64,000 nt of DNA, taken from NCBI GenBank assembly GCA_015680685.1, contig MNCI01029487.1, forward strand, positions 265,635 through 329,634, given 5' to 3'. Both the position numbers and the translations under genes were made by a program. This document shows positions 11,193 through 21,805 of the stretch, piece by piece. The first letter of the stretch is position 1. Each line of letters begins with the position of its first letter. Below the pieces are notes generated by a model. It did not search any database. It saw only the letters and a program-made list of their open reading frames with translations, and was not told where the DNA came from. The DNA comes from Gnetum montanum. Its lineage: Eukaryota; Streptophyta; Gnetopsida; Gnetales; Gnetaceae.

Positions 11193-12058
11193 TGATGAAT
11201 CGTGGTTTGCCAGGCCTTGATATCGAATCCTCGATATCGAGTACACGATATCACAGCCTAGATAATGATATTGAGTACATGATATCGTGATTCCTATGTA
11301 GGCCTATAAATACAACATTCAAGCGCATAGGAAGAGAGGGGAGCTGATAAGTCTAAGGGTAGAGTCTTTTTGTCAGTTTTTAGCTAATTTCAGTTCTTTC
11401 CCCAGTGTATGCCCGTAGTGTGATGATTGTAATTGTACGGAACCTTTGTTTGAGTGTGACGTACTTGGACATGCACATGACTAGCAATAAAGATCAAGAT
11501 TACCCCATCATTGTAGCATTCACTTAGCTTTTAATTACTTTAATTGTTAATTATTTATTGTTGTCTTTTTAGTTCATATTTCCTTTATTGTCATTTACAC
11601 TTCACGTTGATTAACGTGGAATGAGTACGACTTAATCATGAACATTTAAGTACAACTACTTAGCAACCCAGTAGCGTATTTAGGAGTGCTCAAGTAATGT
11701 GTGCTTGGTAATCCCAGAAGTAGTACATAAGGCCCAAGATGTGTGTGGATGATTAAGGTTGGATGCTCATCGCACTTAGGTTAGCATAGATTTCATTTCC
11801 CATTGCCTATTAGCTTAAATTAATATTATTTTCCATCATCTCTAGGAGTAGCATTAGTTTAGGATCTCATCATTCACCTCACTCTGGACTAAACCATACA
11901 TGACAAAGCAAATACTAGTCCAAGTGGAAAGACAACGAACTGTGATCAATGTGTAACTATTTAGATACCACAACTAGTCTGTCTGCGGAGTTCAACCGAA
12001 TCGTGCATGCACGCTCATATTCATATGGTTGAGTGTAGGGGTACCTTGCCACTCATCA
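11193..12058 (+). repeat. Element C 5' LTR (866 bp)
   Basis: TGATGAATCGTGG...CCACTCATCA. The U3 array of six 14-bp units with core GATATC(G) spans 11213-11296, followed by TATAAATA at 11305-11312. It ends directly before the primer-binding site. Same length as the 3' copy at 20458-21323. Confidence 0.9.
11213..11312 (+). promoter_or_regulatory. Element C U3 array and TATA box
   Basis: Units of exactly 14 bp, e.g. atcctcgatatcga at 11227 and gtacacgatatcac at 11241, six in a row, ending 8 bp before the TATA box. The 3' LTR keeps the same phase (20478-20561, TATA 20570-20577). The core GATATC is palindromic. Confidence 0.8.
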
Positions 12059-12085
12059 TTGGCACCATTGCTGGGTACGGTGCTA
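12059..12085 (+). other. Element C primer-binding site (tRNA-Asp type)
   Basis: TTGGCACCATTGCTGGGTAC, a C-to-T-decayed match to the site complementary to the 3' end of plant tRNA-Asp (TGGCGCCGTTGCCGGGGA). It directly follows the CA end of the 5' LTR and fixes orientation. Confidence 0.8.
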
Positions 12086-12190
12086 GTTATTTAGATTAGT
12101 TACATCATCCAAGATCGTTGTAACGAAGCCTTGATGATATATCTTTTAGAAAGAAAGTAATTGCAAATAAGTCACACACAATTCACAACA

Positions 12191-14519
12191 ATGTCTCTCT
12201 CATAAGACTATGATAACACAACAACTAGCAAGGTAATTCATTGGAGAACCAACGAAATATATGATGACAAAGATGAAGTTTGGAGTACTCAATCTTATGC
12301 AGGGGTCTCCTATGTTCATGAACACCCCAACGGTACTCAAGGACTCTTGTCATCCAACTATGACACCTTTAGTGAGGATGGGACATCCCATAAAATGAGG
12401 TGGCCCGTAAGGCCTAGGACCTTCTCAATGGTTAACAGGAATTTATCCAGGGATGATTGGGAGACTTACAAAAGTCATGATGAGTCTTTCAGTTCTTTCT
12501 CTTCCTTTACTCCTTCGACGTTAGGTCGTGACATGGATGACCATCTCTCAAGGGGTTGGCGTAGAAATAAAAATCAAGGCCATGGGCAAAGTCAGGAACA
12601 CTAATATGAATGAAGACAACATCGTCCCAACTCACAAATTCATAACCTACCTAGTGACGATGAATCCCTACTGGCCACTAAGAGCCTGATGCATATACAA
12701 GAGGCTATTCAAATATCCTGCAGGCATTGCAAGGAAAGCCATCTACCTAGGCTTGATTTAAATAACTTTCCCAAGTTTTCATAAGGCTATGAATTAGATT
12801 CACAACAACATTTACGAGCCTTCTACAATGCCTGTGCATGGAAAAATATTGATAATGGGTGGCAAAAGCTTAAGCTCTTTCCTATGACACTCGTTGGCCA
12901 AGCAAAAGTATGGTACAGGTCTTTAAATCTGAAATCAATTCAACGTTGGCCGACAATGGTAGAACTATTTAATGAAAGATATCAAACCTATGCAAGAGTG
13001 TCAACCTCAAGGAAACAAATCCAGGAGTGAAAACAAGGGCAACATGAACCCTTGGACATGGCCTTAGAAAGATACTATTCATTGTTAAAAAATTGCCCAG
13101 GCCATGGGTTCTTCGAGGAAAGGCTAATGTAGCACATCATGGATGGGCTTCGTAATGAAACAAGGGAAACCCTAGGGATGTATGCCCCAGGTCAACTATA
13201 TGAGCTACGAACCCACCAATTCCAAGAGTTTATTAAGAGAGTAGCAAGAGAAGAAGGAGGAATAGCTAAATGGGAGAATGTTGAAAGCTATCAACAGGAC
13301 CAAAATCTCAAAATAGTAAAGGTCCATGATCATGAAGAGGAGAAATCAACTCACCCCAAGGAGGTGGAATCTCCATCTTTGTCAATACTACAATCACTAG
13401 ATGAAATTAAGGCAAAGATCAATAAGATGATGGAATGGGTACATGATGCGGATAATATGCCAACATTATTAGAGGTGGAACCATGCCAAACAGAGAAACA
13501 AGACCGAACACCACTCAACAATCAAAAAGAAGGGTTGAAGGAAGTAAGGATAGGAGCTCAACTACAAATCATACATATCAATGTGACATTTGCCTATATG
13601 ATCACCCCAAAGGCCAATGCCCAATCTTGTCACATTTACATGAGCATTGGGAAGGAATGTTACATCCAGATTTTGTACAAAAATACCATGTTCAACCACA
13701 GTGGCAAAAATCCCAATCATGGGGAAGGCCACTGTCAAACTAGTCACACCCTTCATACCATCTAAACCCAAGCGCTTATTATGTTCAGCATCTTGTTTTC
13801 CCAACTATGTCAACATCCTCTATTTCACCACATCATTACCATTCTCCTGAGTACTATCAACCCATGTCATCTCCAACAAGATTACCACCTCATGTCCCTT
13901 GCACTTCTTCTCACCCTTAATATTCTCATCATTCACCTCCTTCTACATCGCCACAAGTTGTGCCAAAAGGTTCTGCACCACAACACCAACCCATGAATGT
14001 TACTTGTGCTGCTACTGTCAACAGTAGTGGAGGTCCTCCACAACGTCGAAAGCGTCTTTTCTTTAGGCATGACCATAAAAAGAGATAGCACGGTTCTGAA
14101 ACCATTGCATCCACCAACTCAGCACAAGTCCAATGTTGTGATGCATCTTCTCCCTCGAACTCAATGCCTTCTGTTACCTTATTAGGGCCACCAATCAACA
14201 CTCCAACAACTATGCGACCTAATGAATATAACCATGTAGGGAGACATATTAGTCCTTGCATACCATCTTTAGGCACGGGTGTCATAGTGGGTCAACTCTG
14301 TATCACATGACCACATCTTATAAATTGCCTCACTATGCCAACTTTAATCAAGTGTGTGAACCCCAAGTTGGGTACATTCCAACCACCACATCAAAAGACA
14401 TCCAGTGGTTTGGATATGACCAGACTCCAATATTTCCAACATGCATGGATCCACATTTTTCATTTATTAATTCTAGCCATGCTCAAAATTTTAGTTATGG
14501 GGGATATCCTCCATTCTAA
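12191..14519 (+). pseudogene. Element C gag
   Basis: The start ATG at 12191 (MSLS) corresponds to the gag starts of D (21806), B (35145) and A (46391). After an S/R-rich N-terminal region comes the capsid domain (about 12745-13140): LDLNNFPKF, LRAFYNACAW, KLKLFPMTLVGQAKVWYRSL, ELFNERYQTYARVS. A Glu/Lys-rich linker follows, then a zinc-finger-like CDICLYDHPKGQCP near 13578-13620, then a Pro/His/Tyr-rich tail ending SYGGYPPF. A stop lies at codon 5, others are scattered, and a frameshift lies near 13560-13580. No protease follows: the reading runs straight into non-coding spacer. Confidence 0.8.
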
Positions 14520-14737
14520 CAAGCAGAATTAATAAATGTTTTTCCTTTTCTTTGATTTTACAATTTTTTTTATTTCTTAGTTTTTCATTTCCAATTTGTT
14601 GTTTTATCTTTTTGAGGGTAATCTCATCGGTGAATAAAATACTCATGTGAGTTGTCAGTCGAGGTGTTGTTCTATGCTATCAAGTCTCAAGTGACTAATT
14701 ATTTGAATAGTCAGCCCACAACATCCACCTACCTATT

Positions 14738-15357
14738 CTATTAATAAGAGGTTCTACTCTGGGTACAATGAGATTCTTGTCACCATTAAAACTTAAAGTA
14801 ATTTTGTGCTCATTATGTCTAGAGAGAAAAATATGGACTAAGAGGGAATGACCAGGGTGTGACATCAAGGGGACTTATGGATTCTTTTTGGTGACATCTG
14901 TAGGTGCTATCATGTAGCCTGGTTGTACTAAGATCCTTGTAGATCTAATGAAAAATGTAAATAAGAGTAATAAAGGCACTCAATAAAGAACCTCAATGCT
15001 ATTCTGGGGGTCCTACTGGAAAGACATGCATCCATGCTTGAAGGTTGGCGGCTTCTTCGGTTCACTGTTGGAAAGGAAAAAGTGCCAAAGCAGCTAGAAG
15101 AAGAAAAGAAGAAAAGAAAAGAAAACATCAAAGAAAAGACCAAAAAAGAATGTGTTGCAAAGAAATTCCAAATCACTCCTCCCTTGGACAAAATGCCAAG
15201 TGATCGTACACCTTACTGTCATGGTGCTCTTATGGTTGTCCATCATTAGATGAAACAATGCGATGTCATTGGTCAGAGGCATGGACTTGGTCTTGATTTT
15301 GGAGCAATGGGCTAATGACACACTAATCATGCCCTACACTCAGGATTCATTGTGCCT
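14738..15357. repeat. Left copy of 620-bp gap-flanking repeat
   Basis: Appears identical to 15719-16338, offset 981 bp, and stops exactly at the first N. Perfect identity inside an otherwise decayed element argues for an assembly overlap. Confidence 0.9.
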
Positions 15358-15718
15358 NNNNNNNNNNNNNNNNNNNNNNNNNNNNNNNNNNNNNNNNNNN
15401 NNNNNNNNNNNNNNNNNNNNNNNNNNNNNNNNNNNNNNNNNNNNNNNNNNNNNNNNNNNNNNNNNNNNNNNNNNNNNNNNNNNNNNNNNNNNNNNNNNNN
15501 NNNNNNNNNNNNNNNNNNNNNNNNNNNNNNNNNNNNNNNNNNNNNNNNNNNNNNNNNNNNNNNNNNNNNNNNNNNNNNNNNNNNNNNNNNNNNNNNNNNN
15601 NNNNNNNNNNNNNNNNNNNNNNNNNNNNNNNNNNNNNNNNNNNNNNNNNNNNNNNNNNNNNNNNNNNNNNNNNNNNNNNNNNNNNNNNNNNNNNNNNNNN
15701 NNNNNNNNNNNNNNNNNN
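15358..15718. other. Assembly gap (361 N)
   Basis: A run of N between two apparently identical 620-bp segments. Reading frames across it are meaningless. Confidence 1.
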
Positions 15719-16338
15719 CTATTAATAAGAGGTTCTACTCTGGGTACAATGAGATTCTTGTCACCATTAAAACTTAAAGTAATTTTGTGCTCATTATGTC
15801 TAGAGAGAAAAATATGGACTAAGAGGGAATGACCAGGGTGTGACATCAAGGGGACTTATGGATTCTTTTTGGTGACATCTGTAGGTGCTATCATGTAGCC
15901 TGGTTGTACTAAGATCCTTGTAGATCTAATGAAAAATGTAAATAAGAGTAATAAAGGCACTCAATAAAGAACCTCAATGCTATTCTGGGGGTCCTACTGG
16001 AAAGACATGCATCCATGCTTGAAGGTTGGCGGCTTCTTCGGTTCACTGTTGGAAAGGAAAAAGTGCCAAAGCAGCTAGAAGAAGAAAAGAAGAAAAGAAA
16101 AGAAAACATCAAAGAAAAGACCAAAAAAGAATGTGTTGCAAAGAAATTCCAAATCACTCCTCCCTTGGACAAAATGCCAAGTGATCGTACACCTTACTGT
16201 CATGGTGCTCTTATGGTTGTCCATCATTAGATGAAACAATGCGATGTCATTGGTCAGAGGCATGGACTTGGTCTTGATTTTGGAGCAATGGGCTAATGAC
16301 ACACTAATCATGCCCTACACTCAGGATTCATTGTGCCT
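15719..16338. repeat. Right copy of 620-bp gap-flanking repeat
   Basis: Begins directly after the last N with ctattaataagagg, the same word as at 14738, and matches to 16338, where the left copy runs into the gap. Confidence 0.9.
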
Positions 16339-16896
16339 AAGGTCAATTACCTCATGTTCCGATCTCTGCAATCCCTTCTATGATTCGTCTCATCTCGTTG
16401 TTCATGTATTTTTGACTTGTGTCTTGTGTGGCATAGAACTCATACCTCATCACGGTGGTATCTACATGTGTGTGTTTCATGGAACTAGTGTGAATTGCAT
16501 TTAACCCTTTTAGTGCCTACAAACATTTTCAAGTGTGGTTACGTAAGGGCATGATAGGTAGGAAACTGCTTTGGGGAGGACTCACTTGCGTAACTTTTTA
16601 AATTTGTACTCTTTGCACATCACCACATCATCTTACACCCTCCAAATATTGCATTGCTATAAACATCTTTCCCTTTTTCATCACTTTAATTCAAACGTTC
16701 CTATGCACCACTACATGTCCTTTTTCCTTACCCTATTCACAAACTTCATTGTAAAATTCCACTTCATTACACTTCTGGTGCCTTTAGGTCTCTTCAATGT
16801 TACCATAGATCTTTCAAATTAACCTTAAATCCTTCATTTTTTGACCTTGGAAATTCAAAAATTCATCAATTTTACCAAGTACCCTATTTTCAAAGG

Positions 16897-16998
16897 GACA
16901 TGATATTGGGTATAGGAACACGATATTGGGTACCCGATATTAGGTCCGACGTGATATCAGGTTCATGCTAGTGGGTACGTAATATTGCGTCTATAAAA
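16897..16998 (+). promoter_or_regulatory. Internal U3-like promoter of element C
   Basis: Six consecutive units of 14, 20, 14, 17, 14 and 14 bp lie at 16897-16989, most carrying GATATT or GATATC followed by gg (e.g. tacccgatattagg at 16931). A TATA box TATAAAA follows at 16992-16998. The core word is that of this element's own LTR array. The word gaggggagttg (17052-17062) also occurs downstream of the TATA box in the 3' LTR (20601-20611). I infer a promoter for the extra ORF, derived from or copied from U3-R. Confidence 0.65.
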
Positions 16999-17264
16999 AT
17001 TATATATATGGACCCCCCATGCACGTCAACATCATTTTTCACTGTTCATGCGAGGGGAGTTGTTGAAATTTTCTTCCACGAATTTTCTAGCTTGTGCACC
17101 TATCATTCAAACATCAATAACTTGCTCATTAATGCTTCGATTCTCATTCCAATCGAACTTGGTTAAACTTGGAGTGTTTAACTTAGTTGTGGGGGAAGGG
17201 TACACTTCAAGTTGCACGTAGTTTTTTTTGAGATTCATTGTTGCCCAAAGGATATTATCAAAGG

Positions 17265-17514
17265 GTAAGTGACCTTTAAAATGCTAAAAATATTTGCCAA
17301 ATTAATTTTATTTCTTCACCCAGACCATAAAAATTATTTTTTGAAGTCACCTAATCAAAATTGGGCCCAATATCAAACTTTTAGAGGGATTTTCATGAAA
17401 ATCTCTAACTCTGAGTCACACTAAGTAAGAAATGAATCTATTAAGGGCAAGGAGTAAGGTATTAATCTAATTGTGTAAATAACCTTACTGATAATCAATC
17501 CTGTGTGATTACAG
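17265..17514 (+). other. Predicted 250-bp intron in leader of extra ORF
   Basis: A consensus plant donor (G|GTAAGT, 17265-17270), an AT-rich interior, a branch-like ttactgat near 17484, and an acceptor ending ttACAG at 17514. The next three bases are the ATG of the extra ORF. In element B an AG acceptor lies at the homologous place directly before the homologous codon. Splicing itself is inferred. Confidence 0.55.
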
Positions 17515-20270
17515 ATGACCCCTAAAATAGGACAACAAGGAGGACCCTCTCAGGTGCATCCAAACAACCAAGGAGAGGTAGAGACCAAGTGCCTTCTGAA
17601 GAACAAGGAGAATAGGAGGCACAATCATTCAACATTCATCAAGAACCTCTTGTCACTACACAATCAGGGCATGCTGAAGATGGAGACAGTAGGGCACCTA
17701 AACAAGGACAACATCTCACATTGTCTCTTGAATGTATTTAGGCAATGCGTGAAAGGTCCACGTTAGCAACTGTGATTATGGAACTAAATTTTGGACCTTT
17801 CATTGAATTTTCCCCTAAGGTAGTCAAAGACCAACTTAAAGGGTCTCCACTATGGACTGTTCTCTCTGAGATTGGTGATTGGTACCTGGGGGAGACATAC
17901 CAATTTTGGCACAACAAGGAAGAAGGCACCACCATTAATATTGGTGGGATTTCTGTTGATTTCTATGCCAAGACCATTATGAAAGTGTTGAATCTTCCAA
18001 ACATAGGGCCTAAGGTTGCTCACCTGTCCACTCACTTTGATGCGAATGCACGCAAGATATGGTTAAAAAGCGCATATGACAAGGAGGATAAAGCATATGG
18101 GGAGCTCATGCTTGAAGAGATGATCTACTTCAAAATTGGCACATATCACATTTTCTCAACAAAAGGATTGAATAGAATTTCCACCTATGTGGGTAGAGGA
18201 AGTGCCATCTTGATGGACAAAGTTGATGCCAACCTACCCCATCTATATCTCATAGAAATTTTAAGGCAATTTGAAGAACATAAGATAGGGAAGTTTGCAT
18301 TGCCTTTTCCCTGCCTAATTAGGAAGCTGTGTTGACATGTTGGAATTCTAGGTTACACCAATGACATCCCCAGAAAGGCTCAAAATGCCTCATTTGTTGA
18401 ATTACTGAAGCCACTAGCCCCAAGGAAAAGTGCTAGTGAGACATTGGAGCCTGAGCAAGAATAGACGGTGGGGCCCACTGCACCTGAAACTATAGGGCCT
18501 AGCCAACTTCTAGACACAAGGCCTAGTTAACAATAGAAAGTGGGGCCCATCACACAACCTACAAGCCAGCAAGACCAACTGCTACCACCACTACAGGACT
18601 ATCGATCATTGATGAGCCATATCAGGGCCATCGTTGAATCGGTCAGTTAGGGAAGTTGTGATGAAGCCAATCTCTTCAGGGTCATTGATGATGCCGTATG
18701 ACCCACAGTCTCAATTGATCATGCATGGGGCAAGGTGTCCATCCAAATAAGAGAAGGGAAATCACATTGGTCATAACAAGTCTCTAGAAATGCTACATCT
18801 TTTCAAGTGCAACTAGAAACTGGTGAAGGCACCACAGTAGTGGTCATGCAGCACCAAGATGTAGCAGGAGTAGCAAAAGTGGTCGTAGACCACATCAAAG
18901 AATCATTTAATGTCCCTGTTGTGCCACCGATAGATTTTACAGGAGCATGCGATGCTCAAACCTTGGCCGGTCCCTCAATGACTCCTGTAAATCATGAGGA
19001 TGTTCTAGATCGGTTGCTGCAGACAGGACAAGTGATGATGTCCTTATTTGACATCCCTCAAGATGTCATAGCAACATAGTCAGACCTCATCTCTACAAAA
19101 GGGAAGCTGGTCATGGCAGAGGTCAGGGCTGAACATGTAGAGGAGGAGTTAAAAAGACTCCAAGAAAAACTTGTCGCCCTGCAAGCTGCATAGCAGGATC
19201 CGTCCCAATTCATCCCTATAAACTAGCTAGAATCCTTTCAAACAGAGCAGCTAACTAAATTGTTGGAAGAGAATTAAAAAGTGGTAGAGGAAAAAGAGAA
19301 GGCTGATTGGGATGCTTCCAAGGCACAAGCTGAAACATATGCACATGCTAAAGCACTCAAGGCCTCACAAGAAGAAAATAAACACCTCATCGCTGAAAAA
19401 TCTTCAATTGACCACAACAGAAAAACAAAAGAATGTTCTCGAGGAAAATTTTTAGCAATTGCAAGAACAATTAATAAGGGTCAAAGGAGGAGGTACGCGT
19501 GATTCGCCAGAAGACGACGAGTGAAATAAGCACATGGTAGAATGAGGCCAAGCGACATGAAAAAAAAGGAGCATTTCAAAGATTAGGTGGGGATGTACAA
19601 ATAAGTGATTGAAAAAGAAATCTATATGGCCAAAGCCCATATTAACACTCTCAGTGCTCAAAACGCTGATTGGTGGGCCATATTGGATACTTATGCCTTC
19701 GCCCACCAAGCAGACCTGAAAAGCCGAGACCTGCAAATACAAGATCTCATAGAGTACATGGAGTTGGCAAACTTGCGGTATGCCAACTTAGCCATATTGA
19801 TAGTAGGACTTCTAAGAATAGAATTGGAGAAGTAGGTAGCAACCACCTACTCTAAATATGAAACAAAATTTGCTAAACATAAGAAGACATTGCAAATATT
19901 AAAAGTAGCAAATTCTAAATTAGAGATGGTCAAGATCAGTTACCAAGGATAGAAAGATGTTGCAGCGGATTTGGCTCGACAACTCATGGACTACCAAGAA
20001 CAAAAGGAAAAAGCCAGAGCCTATGAAGAGGAATCACAGTTATTTGTAGCTTCATATGTCAAGGCCAATTAGATGTTCTCGCAACTGTCGTGCCCATGGG
20101 AGGTGCCAACTCCATCAAACATTGGAGCATCAACATGGATGGCATAGGATCCCCAGACCAAAGAAGAAAAGCTCTAGGCGCTCCTTTAGAGACATTCATT
20201 TCCAAAGCCTAGAGCATAAGATAAGGGGAAGAGACCCATGAAGGAACCACCACTGCCAAGAACTACATGA
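17515..20270 (+). pseudogene. Extra ORF of element C (about 918 codons)
   Basis: Not pol and not an evident envelope. The N-terminus MTPKIGQQGGPSQ matches VASKRGPQGKGPSQ of element B. Next is a folded-looking domain (about residues 75-285): WYLGETYQFWHN, INIGGISVDFYAK, LNLPNIGPKV, FKIGTYHIFS and LPFPCLIRKLC. This domain resembles the 'putative plant transposon protein' regions of some plant gypsy elements (family assignment from memory). After a Pro/Gln linker come HEDVLDRLLQTGQ and a long Glu/Lys/Ala-rich, coiled-coil-like region, then DLIEYMELANLRYANLAIL, and a short C-terminal segment ending EPPLPRTT. No transmembrane segment is obvious. More than ten in-frame stops and at least one frameshift near 19500 make it non-functional. 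Confidence 0.7.
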
Positions 20271-20448
20271 GTTCCAACAAATTTTTCCTTTTGTAATTTT
20301 GTGTCTGTGTCCCAATTTTGTTTTGTTCAATCCCACACTACAACATGGGTAATTCCTAGTTAGTTAATAATCTCATACCTATCCACTGTGTAAGCAATTG
20401 AACTTGTTCTCATTTTTGTCCAACTTGACGACAAGTTATTATTCACTT

Positions 20449-20457
20449 ATGGGGGTA
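20449..20457 (+). other. Element C polypurine tract
   Basis: atgggggta directly before the TGATGAAT start of the 3' LTR. Similar tracts precede the 3' LTRs of A (40284-40292, minus) and B (about 55122-55133), preceded by a shared gacaagtt word. Confidence 0.75.
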
Positions 20458-21323
20458 TGATGAATTGTGGTTTGCTAGGCCCTGATATCGGATCCTCGAT
20501 ATCAGGTATGCAATATCGCAGCCTGGATAACGATATTGAGTACACGATATTGTGATTCCTGTGTAGGCCTATAAATACAACATTCAGGTGCACAAAAAGA
20601 GAGGGGAGTTGGTGAGTCTAAGGGTAAAGTCTTTTTGTCAGTTTTTAGTTAATTTCAGCTCTTTCCCCAACGTATGCCTGCAGTGTGATGATTGTAATTG
20701 TATAGAACCTTTATTTGAGTGTGACTTACTTGGACATGTACATGACCGGCAATAAAGATCAAGATTACCCCATCATTGCAACATTCACTTAGCTTTTAAT
20801 TACTTTAATTGTTAATTATTTATTGTTGTCTTTTTAGTTCATATTTCCTTTATTGTCATTTACACTTCCTGTTAATTAACGTGGAATGAGTACAACTTAA
20901 TCATGAACATTTAAGTATAATTAATTGGTAACCCAGTAGCATATCTAAGAGTGCTTAAGTAATGTGTGCTTGGTAATCCCAGAAGTAGTACACGAGGTCC
21001 AAGATGTGTGTGAATGACTAAGGACAGATGCTCATCGCACTTAGGTTAGCATAGATTTCATTTCCCATTGCCTATTAGCTTAAATTAATATTATGTTCCA
21101 TCATCTCTAGGAGTAGCATTAGTTTAGGATCCCATCATTCACCTCACTCTAGACTAAACCATACGTGACAAAGCAAATACTAATTCAAGTGGGAAGATAG
21201 TGAACTACAATCAACATGTAACTATCTAGATACCACAACTAGTTTGTCTGCAGAGTTCAACTAGATTGTACATGCACACTCGTATTTGTATGGTTGAGTG
21301 TAGGGGTACCTTGCCACTCATCA
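20458..21323 (+). repeat. Element C 3' LTR (866 bp)
   Basis: TGATGAATTGTGG...CCACTCATCA, co-linear with the 5' LTR and with the same 14-bp array and TATA box. Followed by the target duplication CCAAC at 21324-21328. Confidence 0.9.
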
Positions 21324-21328
21324 CCAAC

Positions 21329-21673
21329 AATGGATGTGTGAGTTCAGGACATGTACAACAAGCTAGAAATGGACACTCATCACCCTTAGAATAGTTTAAG
21401 ATTTAATTTTATCATTAATTAGATTAAATAATTAATTTTTATATTATTATTTAGTTATTTTAAGGCCCCAATAACATCAATAATCAAATGCCTCACTTTG
21501 AACTAAACCATACATGATAAAGCTACCACTAGTATACGTAAGAAGACAGTGACCTATGATCAACACTTAATGATTTAGATACCATACTAGTTCTATCCAT
21601 GGAATTCGACCAAATTGCACATGAACACTTGTGATTTGTATGGTTGGGCATAGGGGATATCCATTGCTCATCA
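21329..21673 (+). mobile_element. Element D 5' LTR, last segment
   Basis: Resumes the D LTR exactly where 11192 stopped. The joined text ggtaatccca..caatggat is co-linear with the solo LTR near 10230. It ends GCTCATCA at 21673, followed by the primer-binding site. Confidence 0.8.
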
Positions 21674-21705
21674 TTGGAATTATTGCCAAAGATGGTGCTA
21701 GTGAT
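21674..21705 (+). other. Element D primer-binding site
   Basis: TTGGAATTATTGCCAAAGATGG, a decayed tRNA-Asp-type site in the same position and followed by the same tgctag word as in element C. Confidence 0.7.
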
Positions 21706-21805
21706 CTAGATTAGTTATATTACAAATGATCGCTATAAAAGAATTAGTGACTTATCTTTTAAGAAAAATTAATATTTTAAGTCACACACACTATTAAATA
21801 CAAAC

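Larger units (their letters stand above)
14520..16896 (+). other. Element C non-coding spacer with assembly gap
   Basis: Sequence between gag and the internal promoter. It is co-linear in places with the post-pol spacer of element B (50185-51542). A conserved block around 16567-16590 (ctgctttggggaggactcac) recurs in B and A. It contains the 620-bp repeated flanks of an N gap. Short ORFs are present on both strands but none resembles a known protein. Confidence 0.65.
11193..21323 (+). mobile_element. Element C: complete pol-less Ty3/gypsy element
   Basis: A 10.1 kb LTR element with two 866-bp LTRs and the target duplication CCAAC on both sides (11188-11192, 21324-21328). Order: 5' LTR, tRNA-Asp primer site, gag (12191-14519), non-coding spacer with an N gap, U3-like internal promoter, intron, extra ORF (17515-20270), purine tract, 3' LTR. 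No protease, reverse transcriptase, RNase H or integrase block was found in any frame. It must therefore have relied on another element for replication. The LTRs differ by many transitions and both ORFs contain stops, so it is old. Confidence 0.9.

Noticed and set aside
14928-15191. Minus-strand ORF beginning MSKGGVIWNFF, repeated at 15909-16172
   Set aside because: Lies in the element C spacer, is duplicated only by the assembly overlap, has no homologue I know, and its hydrophobic text is the complement of a purine-rich plus strand.
15263-15849. Long open frames on both strands across 15358-15718
   Set aside because: They consist of unknown bases (N) and are not real ORFs.
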